Shown here piece by piece: positions 24,516 through 31,779 of a stretch of DNA of 41,461 bases. A model generated the notes under the pieces. That model was given only the letters and a program-made list of their open reading frames with translations, was not told where the DNA came from and made no database searches. A program made the translations under genes and the position numbers. Position 1 is the stretch's first letter. Each line of letters starts with the position of its first letter. Source of the stretch: JBDTGE01 sp050742975 (GTDB taxonomy: Bacteria; Actinomycetota; Actinomycetes; Mycobacteriales; Jatrophihabitantaceae); NCBI GenBank assembly GCA_050742975.1, contig JBOGDQ010000038.1, forward strand, positions 1 through 41,461, written 5' to 3'.

Positions 24516-25502
24516 CTAGTCGATCAGGCTTCGGCCGGTGAGGCGGAGGAACACGTCCTCGAGGGTGCTGCGGCGGACCAGGCTCGAGATCGGCGACAGG
24601 CCGTGCTCGTGCGCCCGGGCCAGGGCCCGCTCGCCGTCGGCGACGTAGAGCAGGACGCGGTCGGGCAGCACCTCGGCCCGTTCCCGGTCGCTGTCCAGCA
24701 GGTCGGTGATCCGCTCGGCAGCAGCGGCGTTCTCACCCGGCGCGAAGCGCAGCTCGGCGACCTCGCGAGTGGAGTGCTCGGCGATCAGCTGCTGCGGGGA
24801 GCCCTCGGCCACGATCCGGCCGGTGTCCATGACCACCAGGCGGTCGCACAGCTGCTCGGCCTCGTCCATGTAGTGCGTGGTGAGCACGAGGGTGACGCCC
24901 TGCTGCTTGAGCCGGTACAGCCGATCCCAGAGCACGTGCCGCGCCTGCGGGTCGAGACCGGTCGTCGGCTCGTCCAGCAGCAGGATCTCCGGCTCGTTGA
25001 TCAGCGAGCGGGCGATCGTGAGCCGCCGCTTCATGCCGCCGGACAGCGGCTCGACCTTGGCGTCGGCGCGCTCGGTGAGCTGGGCGAACTCCAGCAGCTC
25101 GTCGATCCGGGGCTTGAGCGTCGCGCGGGACAGGCCGAAGTACCGCCCGTAGATGTACAGGTTCTCGCGGACGGTGAGCTCGAGGTCCAGGGTGTCCTGC
25201 TGCGGTACGACGCCGAGCCGGCCGCGAATCACCGGACCCTGGGTGGCCGGGTCCATCCCCAGGATCTGCAGTGTGCCGGACGTGATCGGGGCGACGCACG
25301 CCACCATGCGCATCGTCGAGGACTTGCCGGCACCGTTCGGGCCCAGGAAGCCGAACGCCTCACCACGCCGGACGTCGATGTCGATCCCGTCGACGGCGGT
25401 GAACGTCCCGAACGTCTTGGTCAGGGCGCGAGCCCGGATGAGCACCTCAACCGGCTGAGCCGACAGCGTGTCGAGGGAGGAATGCGGGGAGGGCGCGACC
25501 AC
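24516..25502 (-). CDS. ABC transporter ATPase (NodI/DrrA-like)
   Basis: From the GTG at 25502 the protein has 328 residues. It shows Walker A GPNGAGKSS, the Q-loop VVPQQDTLD, the signature LSGGMKRR, Walker B LLLDEPTTGLD and the switch His in LTTHYMDEAEQ. A C-terminal extension of about 90 residues is typical of DrrA-like exporters. The track of open codons continues upstream, but a TACCGT box 6 nt before this GTG favours it as a leaderless start. It is first in the minus-strand operon ATPase-permease-permease and divergent from ftsE. Confidence 0.9.
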   Translation of the reverse strand: MVAPSPHSSLDTLSAQPVEVLIRARALTKTFGTFTAVDGIDIDVRRGEAFGFLGPNGAGKSSTMRMVACVAPITSGTLQILGMDPATQGPVIRGRLGVVPQQDTLDLELTVRENLYIYGRYFGLSRATLKPRIDELLEFAQLTERADAKVEPLSGGMKRRLTIARSLINEPEILLLDEPTTGLDPQARHVLWDRLYRLKQQGVTLVLTTHYMDEAEQLCDRLVVMDTGRIVAEGSPQQLIAEHSTREVAELRFAPGENAAAAERITDLLDSDRERAEVLPDRVLLYVADGERALARAHEHGLSPISSLVRRSTLEDVFLRLTGRSLID

Positions 25503-25508
25503 GTCTGG

Positions 25509-25514
25509 ACGGTA
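25509..25514 (-). promoter_or_regulatory. -10 box for a leaderless ABC ATPase mRNA
   Basis: TACCGT on the minus strand is 6 nt before the GTG at 25502. No ribosome binding site is present and no clear -35 element can be seen. Confidence 0.45.
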
Positions 25515-25639
25515 GCAACCCGGTACGACGGGGTTTCTCCGCATCGTCCCGATCCGCCCGGGTCCGGACCGTGAGCCGGGGCTGAGTGATCGTCGGGCGC
25601 GCGGGCCCTGACGTGGCGCTGCCGCAAGTGACTGTTCGG

Positions 25640-25645
25640 TAAACT
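25640..25645 (+). promoter_or_regulatory. -10 box for a leaderless ftsE mRNA
   Basis: TAAACT ends 8 nt before the GTG of ftsE, which has no Shine-Dalgarno sequence. A -35 element is not obvious. Confidence 0.55.
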
Positions 25646-25653
25646 GCCTCGTT

Positions 25654-26343
25654 GTGATCCGGCTCGAGAATGTTTCCAAGGTCTACCCGGCCGGTGCCCG
25701 CCCCGCCCTGGACGACGTCACCTTCAACATCGAGAAGGGCGAGTTCGTCTTTCTGATCGGCCAGTCGGGCTCGGGCAAGACGACGGTGCTGCGGATGCTG
25801 CTGCACGAGGAGACCTCGGACGGCGGCGTCGTGACGGTCAACGGCAAGAACCTGAACAAGCTGCCCAAGCGCAAGGTGCCGGACCTGCGGCGCAAGATCG
25901 GCTGCGTGTTCCAAGACTTCCGGCTGCTGCCCAAGAAGAACGTCTACGAGAACGTCGCGTTCGCGCTCGAGGTCATCAACAAGTCACCGAAGGCGATCAA
26001 GCGCACCGTCCCCGAGGTACTCGAGCTGGTCGGCCTGCAGGGCAAGGCGCAGCGCATGCCGAACGAGCTGTCCGGCGGCGAGCAGCAGCGCGTCGCGATC
26101 GCGCGGGCGTTCGTCAACCGGCCGCTGGTGCTGCTGGCGGACGAGCCGACGGGCAACCTCGATCCGGACACCAGTCAGGGCATCATGAGCCTGCTCGAGC
26201 GCATCAACCGCACCGGAACCACCGTGGTGATGGCCACGCACGACAACAACATCGTCGACGCCATGCGCCGCCGGGTGATCGAGCTGGAGTTCGGCAAGGT
26301 CATCCGCGACCAGTCCCGCGGCGTGTACGGAGTCGGCCGCTGA
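25654..26343 (+). CDS. ftsE: Cell division ATP-binding protein FtsE
   Basis: The 229-residue ATPase has IRLENVSKVYPAGARPALDDV, Walker A GQSGSGKTT, the signature LSGGEQQR, Walker B VLLADEPTGNLD and the switch H in MATHDNN. The FtsE-typical FQDFRLLPKKNVYENVAFAL is present. With FtsX it forms the complex at the septum that activates peptidoglycan hydrolases during division. It starts at a GTG with a TAAACT box 8 nt upstream and is followed after 41 bp by ftsX. Confidence 0.95.
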   Translation: MIRLENVSKVYPAGARPALDDVTFNIEKGEFVFLIGQSGSGKTTVLRMLLHEETSDGGVVTVNGKNLNKLPKRKVPDLRRKIGCVFQDFRLLPKKNVYENVAFALEVINKSPKAIKRTVPEVLELVGLQGKAQRMPNELSGGEQQRVAIARAFVNRPLVLLADEPTGNLDPDTSQGIMSLLERINRTGTTVVMATHDNNIVDAMRRRVIELEFGKVIRDQSRGVYGVGR

Positions 26344-26384
26344 AGCGGTATCGATCCACCAAGCTCCCGACCAGTTAGGAACTC

Positions 26385-27296
26385 ATGCGCGCCAACTTCG
26401 TGATATCCGGTGTCGTGTCGGGGATCCGCCGCAACGCCACGATGACGATCGCGCTCGTGCTCAGTACGTCGATCGCGCTGGCCTTCGTCGGTGCCGCCAT
26501 CCTCGCGAACACCGAGATCACCAAGTTCAAGCAGAAGTACGAGGACAAGATCAACGTCTCGGTCTATCTGTGCCCGCAGCTGCACATCGGTGACCCGAAC
26601 TGCAGTCACAAGACGACCAAGGCGGAGACCGACGCGCTGCAGGCGAAGCTGAACGCGGACCCACTGGTCGCCTCGGCCAAATACGTCTCGGAGAAGGAGG
26701 CGTACGACCGCGGCAAGCAGCAACTGCAGGGCAGCACCGGCAAGTTCCTGCATCTCGGCGACCTGCCGGCGTCGTTCACGGTCAAGCTCAAGAATCTGCA
26801 GAAGGACTACAGCGCGTTCCACGATGAGTACTCGAAGGCCATCGGCGTCGGTCAGGTGAACAATCAGATCGACACGATCAACACGCTGCTGAACATCATC
26901 AACAGCGCCAGGTGGTTCTCGATCGTGATCGCCTTGCTGGTCCTGGTCGCGTCGATCCTGCTGATCGCGAACACGATCCAGGTCGCCGCGGCCCAGCGCA
27001 AGAACGAGACCAGCATCATGCGGCTGGTCGGCGCATCGAGATGGATGACCGAGCTGCCGTTCATGATCGAGGCGGTGATCGCATCTGCGATCGGCGGCCT
27101 CATCTCCATCGGGCTGATCTGGGCGGGCAAACATTACGTCCTGGACAGCGTGTTCCAGGGTCCGACGGAGAACGGGGTCATCCCGAACCTCGGCATCAAC
27201 GACGTGCTGGTGGCCGGTGGTGCCGGACTGATCGTCGGCGTCGTGCTCTCCGGGCTCACCGCGTTTGCCACGTTGCGCCTGTACGTACGGTTGTAG
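26385..27296 (+). CDS. ftsX: Cell division membrane protein FtsX
   Basis: The 303-residue protein has one N-terminal helix (ATMTIALVLSTSIALAFVGAAILA), then a large extracellular domain (residues about 45-180) with two Cys residues (VYLCPQL, PNCSH). Three C-terminal helices follow, including WFSIVIALLVLVASILLIANTIQVAA and RKNETSIMRLVGAS. FtsX passes the FtsE ATPase signal to hydrolases outside the membrane. The stop lies 2 bp before smpB, so ftsE-ftsX-smpB form one unit. Confidence 0.95.
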   Translation: MRANFVISGVVSGIRRNATMTIALVLSTSIALAFVGAAILANTEITKFKQKYEDKINVSVYLCPQLHIGDPNCSHKTTKAETDALQAKLNADPLVASAKYVSEKEAYDRGKQQLQGSTGKFLHLGDLPASFTVKLKNLQKDYSAFHDEYSKAIGVGQVNNQIDTINTLLNIINSARWFSIVIALLVLVASILLIANTIQVAAAQRKNETSIMRLVGASRWMTELPFMIEAVIASAIGGLISIGLIWAGKHYVLDSVFQGPTENGVIPNLGINDVLVAGGAGLIVGVVLSGLTAFATLRLYVRL

Positions 27297-27298
27297 GC

Positions 27299-27796
27299 AT
27301 GCACGCACAGGCCGCCTCAAGCAACGTCAAGAGCGGCCGCAAGATCATCGCGCAGAACAGGAAAGCGCGGCACGACTACGCCATCCTCGACGTGTACGAG
27401 GCCGGCGTCGTCCTGAAGGGCACCGAGGTCAAGTCGCTTCGGCTGGGCCGGGCCTCGCTCGTCGACGGTTTCGCGACCATCGACGACGGCGAGATCTACC
27501 TGCGCAACGTGCACATTCCCGAGTACGAGCAGGGCAGCTGGACCAATCACGAGCCGCGCCGCGTGCGCAAGCTGCTGCTGCACCGCGCCGAGATCCTGCG
27601 CCTGATCGGCAAGACCAAGGAGAGCGGCCTGACGCTCGTCCCGCTCTCGCTCTATTTCTCCGAGGGCAAGGTCAAGGTCGAGATCGCGCTGGCCCGCGGA
27701 AAGCGGTCCTACGACAAGCGGCAGGACCTGGCCCGGCGCGACGCCGACAAGGAAGTGCGCAAGGCACTGGGCCGTCGCGCCAAGGGCATGGAGTAG
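27299..27796 (+). CDS. smpB: SsrA-binding protein SmpB
   Basis: The ATG at 27299 gives 165 residues with the SmpB core: NRKARHDYAILDVYEAGVVLKGTEVKSLRLGRASLVDGFA, then IYLRNVHIPEYEQGSWTNHEPRR and the C-terminal basic helix KRSYDKRQDLARRDADKEVRKALG. SmpB binds tmRNA and places it in stalled ribosomes. The tmRNA gene lies 2 kb downstream (29801). A dispersed repeat begins 4 bp after the stop codon. Confidence 0.95.
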   Translation: MHAQAASSNVKSGRKIIAQNRKARHDYAILDVYEAGVVLKGTEVKSLRLGRASLVDGFATIDDGEIYLRNVHIPEYEQGSWTNHEPRRVRKLLLHRAEILRLIGKTKESGLTLVPLSLYFSEGKVKVEIALARGKRSYDKRQDLARRDADKEVRKALGRRAKGME

Positions 27797-27799
27797 CTG

Positions 27800-27908
27800 G
27801 CGATGAGCGCTCGCGCGAAGAGCGCGCCGATCGCGCCGATCGCGGCGAAGGTGCGTGTGGACCGAGCGAGCCGCCCGAGCTTGCGAGTGGCGGTCACGAG
27901 GGACACCT
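27800..27908 (-). repeat. Long dispersed repeat, copy 2, without the hairpin insert
   Basis: This 109-bp segment is the reverse complement relative of 24340-24478 minus its hairpin element. It carries an internal 10-bp duplication (GCCGATCGCG twice). It fills the gap between the smpB stop and the amidohydrolase GTG, leaving 3 bp on each side. Both copies contain a short frame beginning MSARAKS; whether that is translated is unknown. Confidence 0.85.
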
Positions 27909-27911
27909 TCG

Positions 27912-28796
27912 GTGCACGATAAGTCAGTCGCTGCCTGGTGGCGCCGGCTCGGTCTGCCGGGCCTGGTCGACGTCCACGTGCACTTCATGCCCGACGCGGT
28001 GATGAACGCCGTGTGGCGCTACTTCGACTCCGGTCCCGAGCACTACGGGATGGCCTGGCCGGTGCACTACCGCACGCCCGTCGCCGACCGGCTGGCGAGC
28101 CTGGACGCGTTCGGGGTGCGCGCGTTCCCGTCGCTGCTCTACCCGCACCGGGCGGGGATGGCCGAGTCGCTCAACGTGTGGGCTCGCGAGTTCGCGTCCA
28201 GGACGCCGCGGTGCGTTCCCACCGGGACGTTCTTCGCGGAGCCCTCGGCGCTGCGTTACGTGCGCGAGGCGTTGGACGCCGGCACGCGGATATTCAAGGT
28301 GCACGTCCAGGTCGGCGGGTTCGACCCACGCGATGACCTGCTGATGCCGGTCTGGGGCGTGCTCGCCGAAGCGGGCGTCCCGGTCGTGGTGCACTGCGGC
28401 AGCGGTCCGCTGCCCGGCGCCCACACCGGCCCGGGTCCGTTCGGCGAGGTGCTGGCCGCGCACCCGCGGCTCACGGCGGTGATCGCGCACTGCGGCGCGC
28501 CCGAGTACGCCGAGCACCTCGCGTTCGCGCGCCGGTACCCGAACGTGCACCTGGACACCACGATGGTCGGGACGCGGTTCATGAACCGGATCTCGCCGGT
28601 GCCGACCGACGTGATCGCGGCGCTCGGCGACATCGGCGACCGCGTCGTCCTGGGCACCGACTTCCCGAACATCCCGTATCCGTATGGGGAGCAGCTGTCC
28701 GCGCTGGAGCGGTTCGGCCTGGGTGAGAACTGGTTGCGTGCGGTGTGCTGGACGAACGGGCGGCGGTTGCTCGGGTTGACCAACCTGCCGGAATGA
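27912..28796 (+). CDS. Amidohydrolase family protein (TIM-barrel metal hydrolase)
   Basis: From the GTG at 27912 the protein has 294 residues. Metal-binding motifs of the amidohydrolase_2 (ACMSD-like) type are visible: VDVHVHFMP at residues about 18-26, FKVHVQVG, VPVVVHCGSGP, VIAHCGAPEY and LGTDFPNIPYPYG. These enzymes hydrolyse or decarboxylate ring compounds; the substrate is not clear. The N-terminal context is unusual, since the start codon follows directly on the dispersed repeat. It has no evident ribosome binding site, so it may be translated as part of the ftsE-ftsX-smpB transcript. Confidence 0.82.
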   Translation: MHDKSVAAWWRRLGLPGLVDVHVHFMPDAVMNAVWRYFDSGPEHYGMAWPVHYRTPVADRLASLDAFGVRAFPSLLYPHRAGMAESLNVWAREFASRTPRCVPTGTFFAEPSALRYVREALDAGTRIFKVHVQVGGFDPRDDLLMPVWGVLAEAGVPVVVHCGSGPLPGAHTGPGPFGEVLAAHPRLTAVIAHCGAPEYAEHLAFARRYPNVHLDTTMVGTRFMNRISPVPTDVIAALGDIGDRVVLGTDFPNIPYPYGEQLSALERFGLGENWLRAVCWTNGRRLLGLTNLPE

Positions 28797-28884
28797 CGGT
28801 TGCAGGTTGAAGAGCGCGGCGACGGTGGGGAGTTGATGCACTGGTTCGGCTCGCGCTGCCCGGTCGCTGTCGGCGCGTAGCCCT

Positions 28885-28933
28885 GATCAGCTGCGGGTTG
28901 TGGCTGCCGGGCGACCACTACACGCAGCTGATC
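28885..28933. terminator. Hairpin terminator after the amidohydrolase gene
   Basis: Arms of 19 bp (28885-28903 and 28915-28933), starting GATCAGCTGCG and ending CGCAGCTGATC, pair with two mismatches around an 11-nt loop. It stands in the 270-bp gap before the next gene, which otherwise holds nothing I recognise. Confidence 0.65.
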
Positions 28934-29066
28934 ACCGAGAATTGCCTTGCGGAATATGGTCAAACACCTTGCGATCGTCCGACGTCGGGACCCACGACCC
29001 CCAGCTCGTCTGAGCCGATCGGGCACAAATCCCGGGATGTCCGCCGTCGACAGGCACACTCGACAC

Positions 29067-29744
29067 ATGACGTCCTCCTCTCAGGAGCAGTCCCGGTCGG
29101 AGCGACTGCGCGAGTACGAGAAGGCGCTCGAGCATGCCGCGAAGGTCGTCACGGTGATGGGCGCCGTGGTGCGAGCACGCGAGGCGCGCGGCCGGCACGG
29201 GAGTCAACCGCCCGAGATCGCGTTCGCCGCCCAGGGCGGCGACGACGGACGGGCCCTGCCCGCTGCAGTATTCGTCGCGCTCCGCCGGGACGACACCGCG
29301 ACCGTGATCGAGGCGTTGCTCGACATCTCGGACGAGGTGTTCCTGATCGCCCGGCGCGAGGAGATGGGCGAGGGCTACCGGCTGCAGATGGTGGACGAGA
29401 CGCGTATTCTGCCCGACGTCGAACTCCTGCTGTCGCAGCTCTCCGCACTGCTGGACATCCCGGCGGACGTGCTCGCAGTGCTCGGTCACTGGGGTATCGA
29501 CGACCCCCGGACCGCCGGCGAGGTCAACGCGCTGCTGGACAGCCGCTTCGGCGCCTCCGGCGCACCGCCCGTGGCGGCCACCCCTGCCACCCCTGCGGCC
29601 GAGGCCCGGTCCGACTCGCCCGCAGCGACGGCGGGACTGACCATGTCCGTCCAGGAGACCGCGGACGTCCTGCAGCTCACCGAGGCGCAGGCGAAAGTGC
29701 TCGCGACCCTGGTCCGGCGGGCCGGCGTCACGATCACGCCGTAG
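29067..29744 (+). CDS. Hypothetical cytosolic protein
   Basis: From the ATG at 29067 the protein has 225 residues. I do not recognise a family. It has an N-terminal helical, charged region (RSERLREYEKALEHAAKVVTVMGAVVRAREARG), then a mixed alpha/beta part with RALPAAVFVALRRDDTATVIEALLDISDEVFLIARRE. An Ala/Pro-rich linker (VAATPATPAAEARSD) comes next, and a C-terminal helical segment ETADVLQLTEAQAKVLATLVRRAG that looks like a small helix-turn-helix. No signal peptide or membrane helix is seen. It lies just before ssrA. An upstream in-frame ATG at 29037 is an alternative start. Confidence 0.6.
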   Translation: MTSSSQEQSRSERLREYEKALEHAAKVVTVMGAVVRAREARGRHGSQPPEIAFAAQGGDDGRALPAAVFVALRRDDTATVIEALLDISDEVFLIARREEMGEGYRLQMVDETRILPDVELLLSQLSALLDIPADVLAVLGHWGIDDPRTAGEVNALLDSRFGASGAPPVAATPATPAAEARSDSPAATAGLTMSVQETADVLQLTEAQAKVLATLVRRAGVTITP

Positions 29745-29800
29745 CGCGGGAATCATGTTTCTCGCCCGGACACGTTAGGCTGGGAAGGTAACCAACCCAT

Positions 29801-30175
29801 GGGGGTGAATGGTCTCGACTCCGTTCGTCGAGACAGGAGAAGCGGGCCGAGGACCGCATTGCTGACCTCGTAAAAAAAGCGATGCACAAAAAAATAAGCG
29901 CCGATTCCAATCGCGCTGATTTCGCTCTCGCTGCCTAAGCAACGAAGCGGATCTGTCAGCCCGGACTCGTCACCGGTCCGGTCCCTGGCATCAGCTAGGT
30001 GACTCACCGTCCTCCTCGGTCGCGGGGGTGGACGGGAAAGCAAACAGCGACTGGGCCCGTCGCACCGGCTGGTGTGCACGACCGGTGGGGCCGAGCAGGG
30101 ACAACGCACACTGCGCCCGGAGAAGTCCTGTTGAAGCGACGGAGGACGCGGGTTCGATTCCCGCCACCTCCACCG
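29801..30175 (+). ncRNA. ssrA: Transfer-messenger RNA (tmRNA)
   Basis: The 5' end GGGGGTG pairs with CACCTCC at 30165-30171 to form the acceptor stem. The T-arm GCGGG-TTCGATT-CCCGC spans 30148-30164. The tag frame at 29900-29938 encodes ADSNRADFALAA and a TAA stop, close to the M. tuberculosis tag as I recall it (ADSHQRDYALAA). tmRNA frees stalled ribosomes and marks the nascent peptide for proteolysis, working with SmpB (27299). After the discriminator A (30172) the DNA reads CCG, not CCA, so the CCA end would be completed by tRNA nucleotidyltransferase. A -10-like TAGGCT lies about 20 bp upstream of the mature 5' end. Confidence 0.95.
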
Positions 30176-30183
30176 ACCGATCA

Positions 30184-30222
30184 GCGATGGGCCTGTCCAC
30201 GAAATCCGGACAGGCCCATCGC
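30184..30222 (+). terminator. ssrA terminator hairpin
   Basis: A perfect 15-bp stem (GCGATGGGCCTGTCC, complement at 30208-30222) with a 9-nt loop begins about 10 bp after the tmRNA 3' end. No T-tract is present. Confidence 0.85.
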
Positions 30223-30376
30223 CATCCGGAGGGGCCTGGATCCGATCGGCCGGTCGGCCGGAAGCTCCCGGCGTCGCGGCTGTCCGCGCCCAGTCCGACG
30301 AGGTCGTGCGATTCCTGGTACTGTCCATGTATCGCGCGCCGGGCTTCACGCCTGGCTTACATGGTTCGGGGGACCC

Positions 30377-30583
30377 ATGACGCATGCATATCCAACTGAC
30401 CTGACCTACCGTTGGCAGCGCCCGGCGCTGCGGCGCAGGGACGAACGACGCCCGCTCGAGATCCAGGCCGAGGTCGTGTCCGAGTGCAGCCGGGCCAGCC
30501 TGCGAACGCTGCTCAACGTTCTGTGGGGCACCGATACGATCCGCCGGCTGGGCGCATCGCCGGTCCCGCACGGGCGCGTCTGA
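30377..30583 (+). CDS. Small hypothetical protein, 68 residues
   Basis: The ATG at 30377 follows a GGGGGAC purine run at a fitting distance. The predicted protein is strongly basic (WQRPALRRRDERRPLE) in the first half and more ordinary in the second (SLRTLLNVLWGTDTIRRLG), with no membrane helix or signal peptide. I recognise no family. It lies between the ssrA terminator and the convergent pcaL gene, whose stop is 1 bp away. The clear ribosome binding site and independent position support a real gene, but nothing more. Confidence 0.5.
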   Translation: MTHAYPTDLTYRWQRPALRRRDERRPLEIQAEVVSECSRASLRTLLNVLWGTDTIRRLGASPVPHGRV

Positions 30584-30584
30584 C

Positions 30585-31718
30585 TCAGTCCGTCGCGTCG
30601 AACACCGATCGGGCGACCGCGAACGCGCGGTTGGCTCGCGGCACTCCTGCGTAGACGGCGGTGTGCAGCAGGACCTCGCCGATCTCGTCGCGGCTCAGCC
30701 CGTTGCGCAGCGCTGCCCGGACGTGCAGCGCGATCTCGTGCTCGGCGCCCAGCGTGACCAGCGCGGCGAGCGTGGCGATCGAGCGATCCCGGTGCCCGAG
30801 ACCGGGACGGGTCCAGACATCGCCCCATGCGTAACGGGTGATCAGGTCCTGGAAGGGTGCCGAGAACTCGGTGGTGTTCGCGACGGCCCGGTCCACGTGC
30901 GCGTCGCCCAGCACGGCCCGTCGGGTGGCGAAGCCGGCGGCGAGCGTGCCGCCGCCACCGAAGTGCGCCAGCAGCGTGCGGGCGATGGCTCCGGGCTGCT
31001 CGACGGTCGCGAGATGGGCGGCCGGGCTCAGCACGTCGAGTCGCGCACCGGCGACGCCGGACACGATCACGTCCGCATGCGACGGCGCGATAGCCAGGTC
31101 TTCGGCGCCGGCGACAACCACGGTGGGCGCGGCGATGCGGGGCAGATCGTCGCGCAGATCCATCGAGCCGATCGCCTCGCAGCACTGGGCGTAACCCTCC
31201 GCGTCGACACTCGTCAGCATCGCGCGCAGGCCGGTGAGCAGGTCGTCGTCACGCAGCGCGAGGTCCGGCGTGATCCACCGTCCCACGACGGCGTCTGCGA
31301 CCGCTTCCAGGCCGGCGTCGCGCACGGTGGCCGCCCGATCGAGCCAGCCCTGCTCGGGCGGCAGGTACGCGCTCGTGCATAGCACCGCGAGCCGCCGGAC
31401 CCGCGCCGGGTGGTGGGCCGCCAGCCACATCGCCGTCATCCCGCCGATTGACAGGCCGGCGAGGAACACCGAACGGACCCCGACGCGGTCGAGCACCGCG
31501 AGGACGTCGCGTCCCAGATCCTCGATCCGGCAGGGTGATCCGGGCTCGGAAGGCGGCGATCCGCCGTGCCCGCGGAAGTCGACGCGGATCACCCGGAACT
31601 GCTCGGCGAGCGGAGCCAGCAGCGGCGCCCACATCTCGGTCGTCGTCCCGAGCGAGTTGAGCAGCACGAGCGGCGGCGCGCCGGCCGGCCCGTCCTCGCG
31701 CCAGTACAGGTCGCTCAT
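30585..31718 (-). CDS. pcaL: Fused 3-oxoadipate enol-lactonase / 4-carboxymuconolactone decarboxylase
   Basis: The 377-residue protein joins two enzymes. Residues 1-250 are an alpha/beta hydrolase (PcaD) with LLNSLGTTTEMW, the nucleophile Ser in AGLSIGGM, an Asp in VVAGAEDLAIAP and a His in SPAAHLATVEQP. Residues about 260-377 are the carboxymuconolactone decarboxylase domain (PcaC) with FQDLITRYAWGDVWTRPGLGHRDRSI and EVLLHTAVYAGVPRANRAF. Together they turn 4-carboxymuconolactone into 3-oxoadipate. The fusion PcaL is known in actinobacteria. It is the last gene of the operon; 61 bp separate it from pcaB. Confidence 0.93.
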   Translation of the reverse strand: MSDLYWREDGPAGAPPLVLLNSLGTTTEMWAPLLAPLAEQFRVIRVDFRGHGGSPPSEPGSPCRIEDLGRDVLAVLDRVGVRSVFLAGLSIGGMTAMWLAAHHPARVRRLAVLCTSAYLPPEQGWLDRAATVRDAGLEAVADAVVGRWITPDLALRDDDLLTGLRAMLTSVDAEGYAQCCEAIGSMDLRDDLPRIAAPTVVVAGAEDLAIAPSHADVIVSGVAGARLDVLSPAAHLATVEQPGAIARTLLAHFGGGGTLAAGFATRRAVLGDAHVDRAVANTTEFSAPFQDLITRYAWGDVWTRPGLGHRDRSIATLAALVTLGAEHEIALHVRAALRNGLSRDEIGEVLLHTAVYAGVPRANRAFAVARSVFDATD

Positions 31719-31779
31719 GCCGATGCCACCCCAGCCCTCGCCTCGGCCCGCACGGCAGTGAGCGGCGCGCGTCCGGTTG

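Noticed and set aside
25503..25679. Longer ABC ATPase from an ATG at 25679
   Set aside because: It would cross the ftsE start and promoter, and the extra 59 residues have no ABC similarity.
27797..27920. Conserved small protein starting MSARAKS in the longer repeat
   Set aside because: Both copies share the beginning, but the frames diverge where the 41-bp element interrupts and no ribosome binding site is seen. I keep it only as a note in the repeat entry.
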